Source: Rhizomicrobium sp.
GTDB taxonomy: Bacteria; Pseudomonadota; Alphaproteobacteria; Micropepsales; Micropepsaceae
Assembly (NCBI GenBank): GCA_037200385.1
Contig: JBBCGL010000001.1
Location: 3,363,418 to 3,427,417 of the forward strand
Reading direction: 5' to 3'
DNA: 64,000 nt
Shown one piece after another: positions 9,563 through 18,356 of the stretch. Position 1 is the stretch's first letter. Every line of letters starts with the position of its first letter. The notes beneath the pieces were generated by a model, which ran no database searches, was not told the origin of the DNA, and saw only the letters and a program-made list of their open reading frames with translations. Made by a program: the position numbers and the translations under genes.

Positions 9563-10699
9563 ATGAAGCCCCGCCTCGTCCTCGCGCTCTTTCTATTCCT
9601 GCTCGGCGCCGGTGGTTTCGGCGTCTGGTATTGCCTGCACCGTGCGCCGCCGGCGCCGGAGGCCTTCGCCCCGGTCGCGTTCGCCGATCTGCCCGGCTGG
9701 CGGCAGAGCGATCCGGCGGCCGCACTGGCCGCCTTTCGCCGCTCCTGTATGAAGATCCTCGCGCTGCCGCCCCGCAGCGCCATGGGCTATGCCGGGACGG
9801 CCGCCGACTGGCGCGCGAGCTGCCTCAAGGCCGCGGCGGCGCGCGATCCTCGCCGCTTCTTCGAAGGCAGCTTCGTGCCCTATCCCATCGGCGATGCCGA
9901 AGGACTCGTGACGGGTTACTACGAGCCGCTGCTGAACGGCAGCGCGACGCGCCACGGCGTCTATCAAACGCCCGTCTACGGCCCGCCCGCCGATCTCGTC
10001 ACCGTCGATCTCGGCCTGTTCCGTCCCGAATGGAAGGGAGAGCACATCGCCGGCCGCGTCACCGGCAACCGCTTCGTGCCCTACGGCACCAGAGCCCAGA
10101 TCGATGCGCAGCCGCCCGCCACGGCACGGGTGCTGTTCTGGTGCGACGATCCCGTTGCGCTGTTCTTCCTGCACATCCAGGGCTCGGGCCGCGTCGCGCT
10201 CGACGACGGCACCGTGCTGCGGGTGACGTATGCCGCGCAGAACGGCCATCCCTACACCGCGATCGGCCGCACCCTGATCCGGCGCGGCGCCCTGGCCCGC
10301 GATCACGTCTCGCTGCAGACCATCCGCGCCTGGCTGAAGAGCCATCCCGGCGAGGCGCGGGGCGTGATGGAAAGCGACGCATCCTTCGTCTTCTTCGAGG
10401 AAAGCCCCATCGGCGATCCGACGCTGGGACCGGCTGGCAGCGAGGGCGTGCTGCTGACGCCCGGCGGCAGCGTCGCGGTCGATGCCAAGGTCCATCCGCT
10501 CGGCATGCCGCTGTTCGTCGCCGGCGGCGGCGTCGCCGGCCTGTTCGTGGCGCAGGATACGGGCGGCGCGATCCGCAGCGCGCGCCGCGCCGATATCTTC
10601 TTCGGCTTCGGCGCCGAAGCCGAAGCCGCCGCGGGCACGCTCAAGGCGCATGCGCGTTTCTATGTGCTGCTGCCCAGATCGGTCGTGCCGGGTCCATGA
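9563..10699 (+). CDS. mltA: membrane-bound lytic murein transglycosylase A
   Basis: Cleaves the MurNAc-GlcNAc bond of peptidoglycan to give 1,6-anhydromuropeptides. A hydrophobic N-terminus (5-25) targets it to the envelope; no lipobox cysteine is placed as in the E. coli enzyme. The MltA domain (about 110-270, with VTGYYEPLLNGS and LFFLHIQGSGR) is followed by the 3D domain with its conserved aspartates in VAQDTGGAIRS and RADIFFGFG. Length is 378 residues. Its products are what the AmpG-type permease at 30.4-32.1 kb would import. Confidence 0.92.
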   Translation: MKPRLVLALFLFLLGAGGFGVWYCLHRAPPAPEAFAPVAFADLPGWRQSDPAAALAAFRRSCMKILALPPRSAMGYAGTAADWRASCLKAAAARDPRRFFEGSFVPYPIGDAEGLVTGYYEPLLNGSATRHGVYQTPVYGPPADLVTVDLGLFRPEWKGEHIAGRVTGNRFVPYGTRAQIDAQPPATARVLFWCDDPVALFFLHIQGSGRVALDDGTVLRVTYAAQNGHPYTAIGRTLIRRGALARDHVSLQTIRAWLKSHPGEARGVMESDASFVFFEESPIGDPTLGPAGSEGVLLTPGGSVAVDAKVHPLGMPLFVAGGGVAGLFVAQDTGGAIRSARRADIFFGFGAEAEAAAGTLKAHARFYVLLPRSVVPGP

Positions 10700-11193
10700 G
10701 CCGCCGCAAGATCACGCCGGAGGAACGCGAGCTCTTCCAGCAGAGCTTCGCCGACACGCGACCGCTGCATCCCGCTACGCTGAAGCCGTCCGTGCCGCCC
10801 AAACGGGCCATGCGCATCGTGGAGGGCGGCACCGGTGTCGACGGCCGCACCGATGCGCGGATGCGCCGCGGCCTGCTCGATCCCGACGCCAAGCTCGATC
10901 TTCACGGCCTCACCGAACAGGCGGCGCACCGCGCGCTCCTCCTGTTCCTGCGCAGCGCCCAGGCGCGCGGCCACAGGCTGGTTCTGGTGGTGACGGGCAA
11001 GGGCAAGCCCCTCGCGCCCGACGCGCCCTTCGACCTCGAACTGCATGCGCGCTCGCGCGGCGTGCTCAAATCCTCGGTGCCGCGCTGGCTGAACGAGCGC
11101 GATTTCGCCGGCCTGATCGCGAACACGGCGACCGCGCATAAAAAGCATGGCGGCACGGGCGCGATGTATGTCTATCTGCGCAAGCCACGATGA
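10696..11193 (+). CDS. Smr-domain protein
   Basis: A 165-residue protein with a C-terminal Smr domain (about 75-165), marked by LDLHGLTEQAA and VVTGKGKP. Smr domains related to the MutS2 tail act as nucleases on DNA or RNA. The N-terminal 70 residues are basic and probably disordered. The ATG overlaps the mltA stop by four bases. This mltA-smr pairing is common in alphaproteobacteria, but no shared function is established. Confidence 0.88.
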   Translation: MSRRKITPEERELFQQSFADTRPLHPATLKPSVPPKRAMRIVEGGTGVDGRTDARMRRGLLDPDAKLDLHGLTEQAAHRALLLFLRSAQARGHRLVLVVTGKGKPLAPDAPFDLELHARSRGVLKSSVPRWLNERDFAGLIANTATAHKKHGGTGAMYVYLRKPR

Positions 11194-11609
11194 AACAGCA
11201 TTCCGCCACGCTGACCGTCGCGACACACGGCCCCGGTCTCGTCGACATCACGCGCGAGGCGGCACGCGTCGTGGCCCAGGCCGGCATCGCGCAGGGCCTG
11301 CTGACGCTGTTCATCCGCCACACCTCGGCGTCCCTGCTGGTCCAGGAGAATGCCGATCCCGACGTGCTGAGCGATCTCGAGGCCTTCCTGCGCCGCACGG
11401 TCTCGCGCGACCCCGCGCTCTATCGTCATACGACCGAGGGGCCGGACGACATGCCGGCGCATATCCGCAGTGCGCTGACCCAGACGTCGCTGTCGATCCC
11501 GGTGCAGCGCGGCCGGATGGTGCTGGGGACCTGGCAGGCGGTCTACGTCTTCGAGCACCGCGACCGCGGCCATGATCGCGAGGTCGCGGCGCATGTCGTC
11601 GGCGAATAG
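11190..11609 (+). CDS. YjbQ/UPF0047 family protein
   Basis: A 139-residue protein of the YjbQ family, recognised from FIRHTSASLLVQENADP and HTTEGPDDMPAHIRS. The conserved histidines resemble a metal site, and some members have weak thiamine-phosphate synthase activity in vitro; the physiological role is unknown. ATG overlaps the smr stop by four bases, ending the operon. The downstream kinase gene is convergent and its stop codon abuts this one with no spacer. Confidence 0.88.
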   Translation: MKQHSATLTVATHGPGLVDITREAARVVAQAGIAQGLLTLFIRHTSASLLVQENADPDVLSDLEAFLRRTVSRDPALYRHTTEGPDDMPAHIRSALTQTSLSIPVQRGRMVLGTWQAVYVFEHRDRGHDREVAAHVVGE

Positions 11610-12599
11610 CTAAATCAGTCCCGCCTCGGCCGCGAGCTGGCGCAAGGAGACTTCGGGGCGCGCGCCGTAATGCGAGATGACCTCCGCCGCCGCCAGGCCC
11701 GCGAGCCGGCCGCTGTCGGCCAGGCCCTTGCCGTGGGTCAGACCATAGAGAAAGCCCGCCGCGAACTGGTCGCCCGCGCCCGTCGTGTCCAGCACGCGCT
11801 TCACCGGCCAGGCATCGATGACATGCACCTCCGCGCCGCGCGCGATCACGCAGCCCTTTTCGGAGCGCGTCAGCGCCGCGATGCCCTTCCAGCCGCGGAT
11901 CTTCTGCAGCACGTCGTCGAAGGCATCGACCTCGAACAGCGCCTTGGCCTCGTCCTCATTGGCGAAGATGATGTCGAAGCTGTCCAGCCGGCGGCGGAAT
12001 TCGTCGCCATAGCGCCCGATCAGGAACGGGTCCGACATCGCGAACGCGACCTGGTTGCCGTGCCGGTGCGCGATATCCATCGCCTTGATGCAGGCTTCGC
12101 GCGCCTTGGGCGGGTCCCACAGATAGCCTTCGATATAGGTGATCGCCGAAGACGCGATCTCGTCTTCATTGACGTCGTCGACCGAGAATTCCTGCGCCGC
12201 ACCCAGATAGGTGCTCATCGAGCGCTGCTCGTCCGGCGTCACCGCCACGATGCACAGCGCGGTCGCCGGCCCGTCGGCCGCGGGCGCGATGGTGTAGTGC
12301 ACGCCGGTGTCCTTCATGCTGGCGCGGAACGCCTCGCCCAGCCGGTCCTGCTTGACCTTGCCCTGGTAGACGCCGTTGCCGCCCAGCGAGGCGAAGCCCG
12401 CCATGGTGTTGGCGCCCGAGCCGCCGGCGATCTCGCGCGTGTTGCGCAGCGCCGCATGCAGTGTCGCGGCACGGTGCTCGTCGACCAGCGTCATCACGCC
12501 CTTGGCGATGGAATGGTCGAGCAGGAACTTTTCCGCGACGGGCGCCAGCACGTCGACGATCGCATTGCCCAGGCCTGCCACGTCAAACCGGTGCGCCAT
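11610..12599 (-). CDS. PfkB-family carbohydrate/adenosine kinase
   Basis: Ribokinase-superfamily kinase of 329 residues. The N-terminal GLGNAIVDVLA, the middle GGSGANTMAGFASLGG and the C-terminal DTTGAGDQFAAGFLYG, whose Asp is the catalytic base, are all intact. Alphaproteobacterial proteins of this type are usually called adenosine kinase, but substrate cannot be proved from sequence and ribokinase-like sugars remain possible. It is monocistronic, facing the EI24 gene across 47 bases. Confidence 0.88.
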   Translation of the reverse strand: MAHRFDVAGLGNAIVDVLAPVAEKFLLDHSIAKGVMTLVDEHRAATLHAALRNTREIAGGSGANTMAGFASLGGNGVYQGKVKQDRLGEAFRASMKDTGVHYTIAPAADGPATALCIVAVTPDEQRSMSTYLGAAQEFSVDDVNEDEIASSAITYIEGYLWDPPKAREACIKAMDIAHRHGNQVAFAMSDPFLIGRYGDEFRRRLDSFDIIFANEDEAKALFEVDAFDDVLQKIRGWKGIAALTRSEKGCVIARGAEVHVIDAWPVKRVLDTTGAGDQFAAGFLYGLTHGKGLADSGRLAGLAAAEVISHYGARPEVSLRQLAAEAGLI

Positions 12600-12646
12600 C
12601 GTTCAAATCCCCGCTATAACGGCGCCTGAGTTAGAGGACGGAGCCG

Positions 12647-13321
12647 ATGTTCGCAAGCTTGCGCCGCGCGCTGGGCATGCTGTTCGACCGCGACTTCCGT
12701 GGCCTGGTGCTCTGGACGCTGGTGCTGACGGCGGCGCTGTTCGTCGCGCTGCTCGCGGGCGTGGAATACGGCCTCGCCCGCCTGCCGGAGCTCGGCTCGC
12801 CCTGGGTCAACCGCTTCCTCGAGCTCATCGCGCCGGTGGCGCTGCTGCTCAGCGTCTTCGTGCTCGGCGCGCCGGTCGCCGCCACCATCGGCGCGGCCTT
12901 CATGGAGCGCATCGCGGCCCGCGTCGATGCGCATTTCTATCCCGGCGATTCGAAGGTCCGCCGCGCCCCGGCGCTGCGCAGCGTGGGCGAGAGCGTGCGG
13001 CTGATCGGCCTGGCGATCCTGATCAATCTCGCCTTGCTGCCGGTCGATGTCGGCATCCCCGGCCTGCCCGAAGCGGCGACTGTGCTGGTCAATGGCTGGC
13101 TGCTGGGGCGCGAGTTCTTCGATCTCGCCGCGCTCCGCCACCAGACGCCCGAACAGGTGACGGCGCTGCGCCATCGCCATGGCGGGAAGATCTATCTCGC
13201 GGGCCTGTTCATCGCGCTTTTCACGGCCATTCCGGGCATCGACCTGATCGCGCCTTTTTTTGGCACCGCTTTGATGGCACATCTCTCCCGGCGCCTCGCC
13301 CATCTGGAGAGTTCCCCATGA
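12647..13321 (+). CDS. EI24-domain (CysZ-like) membrane protein
   Basis: A 224-residue membrane protein with about four long hydrophobic segments (roughly 20-42, 62-88, 122-145, 180-205) and the EI24/CysZ pattern, including GWLLGREFFDLAALRH and the C-terminal IPGIDLIAPFFGTALMAHL. CysZ of E. coli mediates sulphate uptake, but many alphaproteobacterial EI24 proteins have no cysteine-pathway neighbours and none is seen here. The stop codon overlaps the ATG of the next, lipoprotein gene. Confidence 0.8.
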   Translation: MFASLRRALGMLFDRDFRGLVLWTLVLTAALFVALLAGVEYGLARLPELGSPWVNRFLELIAPVALLLSVFVLGAPVAATIGAAFMERIAARVDAHFYPGDSKVRRAPALRSVGESVRLIGLAILINLALLPVDVGIPGLPEAATVLVNGWLLGREFFDLAALRHQTPEQVTALRHRHGGKIYLAGLFIALFTAIPGIDLIAPFFGTALMAHLSRRLAHLESSP

Positions 13322-13695
13322 AAAGGATGGTCCCCGTCCTGTCGCTCTGCATCCTGCTTGCCGCCTGCGCCTCGCCGGGCGGCGGCGGCGCGACGACCGG
13401 CCGGGTGCCGCTGCCCTCCGCCCCGCCCGCCGGCGAGCCCGCGGGCACGACCGGGCTCAGCGAAGCCGGCCTGCGCGCGCTCTATGGCCAGCCGGCCTTC
13501 GTGCGCCATGACGGGACGGCGCAGATCTGGCGCTTCGACGCCGCGGCCTGCAAGGCGTTCTTTTTCCTCTATTCGAAGGACAGCGTCACGGCGGTGTGGC
13601 ATGTCGAGACCATGCCGCGCGGCCAGAGCATCGCGGCGGACGAGAGCTGCCTCACCGCGCTGCGCGCCCGGAGCGCCTCGCGGCCGGTCTCGTAG
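13318..13695 (+). CDS. small lipoprotein
   Basis: A 125-residue predicted lipoprotein. The signal peptide ends in the lipobox LLAAC with Cys19, followed by a Gly/Pro-rich linker and a short C-terminal domain (about 45-115) containing LRALYGQPAFVRHDG and two further cysteines. This small SmpA/BamE-like layout is common, but the function is not recognised. ATG overlaps the preceding stop (ATGA). Its last 44 bases overlap the 3' end of nth on the other strand. Confidence 0.7.
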   Translation: MKRMVPVLSLCILLAACASPGGGGATTGRVPLPSAPPAGEPAGTTGLSEAGLRALYGQPAFVRHDGTAQIWRFDAAACKAFFFLYSKDSVTAVWHVETMPRGQSIAADESCLTALRARSASRPVS

Positions 13696-14374
13696 CGGTC
13701 CTCGGCCGGGGCGTCCGAAGGATATCGCCTTCCTTCGTCTTGTCCTTGAAGCGGCACAGGTCGCGCACGACACAAGTCGGGCACAGCGGCTTGCGCGCGA
13801 TGCAGGTGTAGCGCCCGTGCAGGATCAGCCAGTGATGCGCGTGCAGCTTGTATCTGTCGGGCACCTTCTTCTCGAGGCCGAGCTCGACCTCCAGGACGTT
13901 CTTGCCCGGCGCCAGATTGGTGCGGTTGCAGACGCGGAAGATATGGGTGTCGACCGCGATGGTCTTCTGCCCGAACGCGACGTTGAGCACGACATTGGCG
14001 GTCTTGCGCCCCGCGCCGGGCAGGGCCTCGAGCTCTTCGCGGGTCCGCGGGACCTCGCCGCCATGACGCTCGAGCAGGAGCCTGGACAGCGCGATGACGT
14101 TCTTCGCCTTGGTGCGATACAGGCCGATGGTCCTGATGTAATCGGTGAGTTTCGCCTCGCCCAGCGCCACCATCTTCGCGGGCGTGTCGGCGATCTTGAA
14201 CAGCGGCTCGGTCGCCTTGTTGACGCCTTTGTCGGTGGCTTGCGCCGACAACACCACCGCGACCAGCAGGGTGTAGGGATTGATCGATCTGAGTTCGGTC
14301 TTCGGCTCGGGGATTGCCGTCTTCAGCCGCGCGAAGAAGTCGTCGATCTCGGCTTTGCTGAAGGGGCGGGGCAT
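13652..14374 (-). CDS. nth: endonuclease III
   Basis: DNA glycosylase/AP lyase that removes oxidised pyrimidines. The helix-hairpin-helix LPGAGRKTANVV holds catalytic Lys124, and the catalytic Asp is in AVDTH (Asp142). Four cysteines at 191, 198, 201 and 207 give the C-x6-C-x2-C-x5-C iron-sulphur motif. The ATG at 14374 yields 240 residues; an ATG at 14425 would overlap the start of the divergent DUF2244 gene and was not chosen. The basic C-terminal tail is the part that overlaps the lipoprotein gene. Confidence 0.96.
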   Translation of the reverse strand: MPRPFSKAEIDDFFARLKTAIPEPKTELRSINPYTLLVAVVLSAQATDKGVNKATEPLFKIADTPAKMVALGEAKLTDYIRTIGLYRTKAKNVIALSRLLLERHGGEVPRTREELEALPGAGRKTANVVLNVAFGQKTIAVDTHIFRVCNRTNLAPGKNVLEVELGLEKKVPDRYKLHAHHWLILHGRYTCIARKPLCPTCVVRDLCRFKDKTKEGDILRTPRPRTATRPAARRSGRAAR

Positions 14375-14423
14375 GACTTCAGTGTTGCGGGAACATGGCG
14401 CCCGCGCAAGTATTGCAACCGTC

Positions 14424-14903
14424 ATGGACGCCGACGCGAACGTCTTGCTGGATCAGGTCCTGCGGCCAAGCCCGCCGCTCAAGCCGCGCACGCTGCTGAT
14501 CGTTCTGGGGATCGTCGCGGCCGTCAATCTCGCCTTCGTCATCGGCTTCCTGCTCGAAGGCGCCTGGCCGGTGGCGCCTTTCATGGGCCTCGACGTCGCG
14601 CTGCTCGGCTGGGCGTTCCGCGCCAGCACCGTCGCCGCCCGCAAGGAGGAGCGTGTGACGCTCACGCCGGCGCAGCTTTGCGTCGCGCGCGCCTTCCCGA
14701 AGGCGCCGCCGCGCGCCTGGACCTTCAATCCCTATTGGGTGCGGGTCGAGATGGACGATCCGCCCGAGCATGGCAGCCAGCTCACGCTGTGGAGCCACGG
14801 CAAGTTCCTGCGCATCGGCCAGTTCCTGGCGCCGGAGGAGCGGGCGCGGTTCGCCAAGGTGCTCCAATCCGCGCTAAAGAACGCCCGTGAAACAACCGCT
14901 TGA
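14424..14903 (+). CDS. DUF2244 membrane protein
   Basis: A 159-residue protein with two membrane segments close to the N-terminus (about 24-43 and 47-66) and a soluble C-terminal part with WTFNPYWVRVEM and the LTLWSHGKFLRIGQFL motif characteristic of DUF2244. The function of the family is unknown. It starts 49 bases from the nth start on the other strand. The following alkyltransferase gene begins just past its end. Confidence 0.8.
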   Translation: MDADANVLLDQVLRPSPPLKPRTLLIVLGIVAAVNLAFVIGFLLEGAWPVAPFMGLDVALLGWAFRASTVAARKEERVTLTPAQLCVARAFPKAPPRAWTFNPYWVRVEMDDPPEHGSQLTLWSHGKFLRIGQFLAPEERARFAKVLQSALKNARETTA

Positions 14904-14955
14904 GACGCGCAAGAAACGGGTCGAAAAGGGTGCCGTCGAGGCGCATATCGGGCCC

Positions 14956-15837
14956 ATGAGCAACGTGATCTCCTTCGACGAAACCGACGCCAATTGGCGC
15001 CGCATGGGCCGCGCCATCCGCTTCCTGAGCGCCAACTATCTCAGCCAGCCGACACTGGAGGACGCCGCCGATGCGGTCGGCCTTTCGCCGTTCCATTTCC
15101 AGCGCCTGTTCAGCCGCTATGTCGGCGTCAGCCCCAAGCATTTCGTCGGCCATCTCACCCTCGGCCATGCCAAGGGCGACCTGGCGCAGGGCCGCAGCCT
15201 GCTCGACACCGCGCTCGACGCCGGTCTGTCGGGCCCGTCGCGGCTGCATGACCTGTGTCTCAAGCTCGAGGCGATGACGCCCGGCGAGTACGCCAAGGGC
15301 GGTGCCGGTATCGCGATCGACTATGGCTTCCACGCCTGCCCGTTCGGCATGGCGCTGGTGATGGCGACAGCCAAGGGCGTCTGCGGCCTCGCTTTCGGCG
15401 ACGAGGGCGAAGAGGCCACGATGCTCGCCGACATGCAGGCGCGCTGGCCGAACGCGACCTACGCGAAAGCGCCTGAGCGCACCGCGAGCCATGTCGATGC
15501 GATCTTCCTGCCGCGCCATCCGGGCGCGGATCTGCGCCTGCATCTGCTCGGCACGCCCTGGCAGATCAAGGTCTGGGAAGCCCTGCTGGCGATTCCGGAC
15601 GGCAAGGTCTCGACCTATCGCGCGGTCGCCGCCGCGGTCGGCAACGACAAGGCGTCGCGCGCGGTCGGCGCCGCGGTCGGGCGCAATCCGATCTCCTGGA
15701 TCATTCCCTGCCACCGCGTGCTGGGCAGTTCGGGCGCCCTCACCGGCTATCATTGGGGGATGGCGCGCAAGCGGGCCATGCTCGCGGTGGAGGCGGCGCG
15801 TTATTCCGAGAGGCCCAGGACGTCCGCCATCGCATAA
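14956..15837 (+). CDS. AraC-type HTH / methylated-DNA-protein-cysteine methyltransferase
   Basis: Two-domain DNA repair protein. Residues about 15-115 form an AraC-type helix-turn-helix ([20 protein letters not shown]). Residues about 150-285 are an Ogt/AGT domain with the alkyl-accepting cysteine in [11 protein letters not shown] (Cys252 in this numbering), which takes alkyl groups from O6-alkylguanine. The zinc domain of full Ada is absent, so methylphosphotriester sensing is not expected. The ATG at 14956 gives 293 residues; a GTG at 14887, overlapping the DUF2244 gene, is a possible longer start. The 3' end overlaps dapB by 37 bases, tail to tail. Confidence 0.9.
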   Translation: MSNVISFDETDANWRRMGRAIRFLSANYLSQPTLEDAADAVGLSPFHFQRLFSRYVGVSPKHFVGHLTLGHAKGDLAQGRSLLDTALDAGLSGPSRLHDLCLKLEAMTPGEYAKGGAGIAIDYGFHACPFGMALVMATAKGVCGLAFGDEGEEATMLADMQARWPNATYAKAPERTASHVDAIFLPRHPGADLRLHLLGTPWQIKVWEALLAIPDGKVSTYRAVAAAVGNDKASRAVGAAVGRNPISWIIPCHRVLGSSGALTGYHWGMARKRAMLAVEAARYSERPRTSAIA

Positions 15838-16610
15838 AGCCCGGGCTTGCGGCCCTGGCCCCATTGCGCCGCCGCGAGCGCGCCATGGGCGAAGATCGCG
15901 CGATCCTCCGCGACATGGCCGAGCACGATGCGCTCCTGCGGCCCGGCCAGGATCACCTGATGCTCGCCGATCACCGTGCCGCCGCGCAGGCTCGCAAAGC
16001 CGATCGCGCCGTCCTCGCGCTTGCCGGTTACGCCGTCGCGGCCGCGGATCGCCTTGTCACCGAGTGCGATATTGCGGCCCGCCGCCGCCGCTTCGCCCAG
16101 CATCAGCGCCGTGCCGCTCGGCGCATCGACCTTCTGGCGATGATGCATCTCGACGATCTCGACGTCATAGTCGGGCAGGGCACGGGCCGCCTCGCGCACC
16201 AGCTTGGCCAAAAGGTTCACGCCGAGACTCATATTGCCCGATTTGACGATCACCGCATGACGCGCCGCGGCGCGGATCTTCGCGTCGTCCTCTCCCGAAA
16301 GCCCCGTCGTGCCGAGCACGTCGACGATCCGCGCTTGGGCCGCCAGCGCGGCAAGTTCGACCGACAGCGCGGGCGTGGTGAAGTCGATCAGCGCCTGGGC
16401 GCCGGCCAGCAGCGGCAGCGGATCGTCGGTCAGCATCACGCCGCAGGCGCCGATCCCCGCCATGAGGCCGGCATCGTCCCCGAGATCGGGATGGCCCGGG
16501 CGCACCAGCGCGCCGCTCAGCACGCAGCCCGGCGTCGCGGCGACGGCACGCACCAGCATCCCTCCCATGCGCCCGCCGGCGCCTGCCACCACGATGCGGA
16601 GATTGCTCAT
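15801..16610 (-). CDS. dapB: 4-hydroxy-tetrahydrodipicolinate reductase
   Basis: NAD(P)H-dependent step of lysine and diaminopimelate synthesis. The nucleotide loop GAGGRMGGM lies at residues 10-18. The catalytic region [15 protein letters not shown] has the His pair at 156-157 and Lys160. At 269 residues the length is normal. The ATG at 16610 is preceded by AGGA; a longer in-frame start would run into the upstream gene. It lies four bases after the membrane protein gene on the same strand, so the two are probably cotranscribed. Confidence 0.95.
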   Translation of the reverse strand: MSNLRIVVAGAGGRMGGMLVRAVAATPGCVLSGALVRPGHPDLGDDAGLMAGIGACGVMLTDDPLPLLAGAQALIDFTTPALSVELAALAAQARIVDVLGTTGLSGEDDAKIRAAARHAVIVKSGNMSLGVNLLAKLVREAARALPDYDVEIVEMHHRQKVDAPSGTALMLGEAAAAGRNIALGDKAIRGRDGVTGKREDGAIGFASLRGGTVIGEHQVILAGPQERIVLGHVAEDRAIFAHGALAAAQWGQGRKPGLYAMADVLGLSE

Positions 16611-16614
16611 CGGT

Positions 16615-17688
16615 TCATCCTGTGATGTGTCCGGCATGCTCGACGACATAAGCGGCGACCGCCTGGCCGAACCACGGCACGGTCAGGATCAGCACCGAGG
16701 CGCCGACCCGCACCGCCGTCGTCTGGTCGAACGGCCATTCCGGCGCCGCCGCGATGCGCGCCTCATAGGCCAGCAGGCCCTGCAGCTTCACCGCGCAATC
16801 GGCGTCGCCGGCGCAGCGAACCTGCACCGCGTCGATCTCGCCGCGCAGGCGCTCGAGCTCGGCGGCCTTCACGCGCAGGATCTTGCGGTGGACCTGCTCC
16901 ATCGTCGCGACGAACACCCAGAGGCCCATCGCGGCGCAGGCGAGCAGCAGCGTGACGGTGAAGATCGTCAGCCCGCCCTCGATGAACAGCAGGAAGATCA
17001 CCGCGCTCACGGTGAACCAGACCAGCGAGGGGCGCGCCGCGGAGCGCCCGATCACCGACAGCCGGTCGATCCGCAGCAGGTCGATGAGCAGCTCCTGGTC
17101 GATGATGCGGCGCATGTTGCGCGCGCCGCTGCGCGTCAGCGCGACGCCGCGCGTGAAGGTCATGATCAGGCCGGTGGTCGCGACGGCGAACCATATCAGC
17201 AGGGCGGGATAGGCCAGCAGGTTTTGCGAACCGCCCGTCGCATAAAGCAGGACGCTCGCGACGAGTCCCACGGCGAGGCCGATGAGGTTGGCGCGGCGCA
17301 GCGGGGCGCGGGTCGGCGTCAGCTCGGTCATCGTCGCGGCGCTCGGCCAGCCGCCGCGCAGCACCGCGGCATAGCGCGCGATGTCCTCGCGGTCCTTCAC
17401 CCGGCTGTAGCGCTGCATCCCCAGTGCGGTGGTGAGCATCAGCGAGAACCAGAAGGCCAGCCAGATCAGGATGCCGGCATGAAGCCGGCCGTCGCTCACG
17501 ACAAGGAACGGGCGGCCCGAGATCACCCAGGCGATCGCGAAGCTGCCCGCGAAGGCGGCGAACAGGATGATCGTGGTCGGCAAGGTGCCGAAGGGCGAAA
17601 GCACGAAGAGGCGCTGTTCGAGATAGGCATGCCGGTCCGAAGCGCCCAGGGCGCGCGCGATATCGTCGGGGACGGCGTTGTCGCTCAT
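16615..17688 (-). CDS. hypothetical membrane protein
   Basis: Not recognised. A 357-residue protein from the ATG at 17688, with about six hydrophobic segments (roughly 35-58, 70-92, 135-155, 160-180, 220-265 as a pair, and 328-350). A cytosolic helical stretch lies between segments ([26 protein letters not shown]), with a cysteine pair just after it (RCAGDADC). It sits between grpE and dapB on the same strand and is spaced four bases from dapB. No transporter or enzyme motif was identified. Confidence 0.6.
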   Translation of the reverse strand: MSDNAVPDDIARALGASDRHAYLEQRLFVLSPFGTLPTTIILFAAFAGSFAIAWVISGRPFLVVSDGRLHAGILIWLAFWFSLMLTTALGMQRYSRVKDREDIARYAAVLRGGWPSAATMTELTPTRAPLRRANLIGLAVGLVASVLLYATGGSQNLLAYPALLIWFAVATTGLIMTFTRGVALTRSGARNMRRIIDQELLIDLLRIDRLSVIGRSAARPSLVWFTVSAVIFLLFIEGGLTIFTVTLLLACAAMGLWVFVATMEQVHRKILRVKAAELERLRGEIDAVQVRCAGDADCAVKLQGLLAYEARIAAAPEWPFDQTTAVRVGASVLILTVPWFGQAVAAYVVEHAGHITG

Positions 17689-17762
17689 GGCCGTGAGGAT
17701 GGGGCTTGGGGCGCGGGGTTGTCGAGAGCGCTTCCAGGCATCCAACGGCGGAGGGTGATGCC

Positions 17763-18338
17763 CTACGCCGTCGTATCGACTCCGCCGCCCGCCGGCGCGG
17801 CGCCGTTGCCGCTTTCCTTGCGCGCCACGGTCACCATGGCGGGACGTAGCAGGCGGTCGGCGATGGTGTAGCCGGACTGGACCACGTTCACGATCGCGCC
17901 GGCCGGCCGGCCCTCGCCCGGCACTTCGGCGACGGCCTGGTGCAGGTTGGGATCGAACTTGGCGTCGGAGGTGTCGATCGGCTTCACGCCATGCTTGGCC
18001 AGGGTGCTCATGAGCTGGCGTTCGGTCGCCTCGACCCCCTCGATGACGGAGCGGATCTGCGGGTCGGCGGCGTCGCGCACCGCCTGCGGCAGGTGGCTCA
18101 GGGCGCGGGCGAAATTGTCGGCGATGTCCAGCATGTCGCGCGCGAACCGCGTCACGGCATAGTCGCTGGCGTTGCGCCGCTCCTGCTCGCCGCGGCGCCG
18201 GACATTCTCGGTCTCGGCCAGCGCCCGCAGCAACCGGTCCTTCAGGTCGACATTCTCGGCGTTCAGCGCCTGGATGACGTCGGCGGGATGCGGCTGCTCG
18301 GGATCGAATTGCGGGATTTCGTCGTCTGCTTCGCTCAT
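17763..18338 (-). CDS. grpE: nucleotide exchange factor GrpE
   Basis: Releases ADP from DnaK. The long N-terminal coiled coil (about 20-60, with LRALAETENVRRR) and the C-terminal beta domain (KFDPNLHQAVAEVP, then IVNVVQSGYTIADRLLRPAMVTVA) are intact. Length is 191 residues. It follows hrcA after 18 bases on the same strand, forming the usual hrcA-grpE heat-shock pair. Its partners dnaK and dnaJ are about 28 kb away in this window. Confidence 0.96.
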   Translation of the reverse strand: MSEADDEIPQFDPEQPHPADVIQALNAENVDLKDRLLRALAETENVRRRGEQERRNASDYAVTRFARDMLDIADNFARALSHLPQAVRDAADPQIRSVIEGVEATERQLMSTLAKHGVKPIDTSDAKFDPNLHQAVAEVPGEGRPAGAIVNVVQSGYTIADRLLRPAMVTVARKESGNGAAPAGGGVDTTA

Positions 18339-18356
18339 GGAATCTCTCTTAACGCA

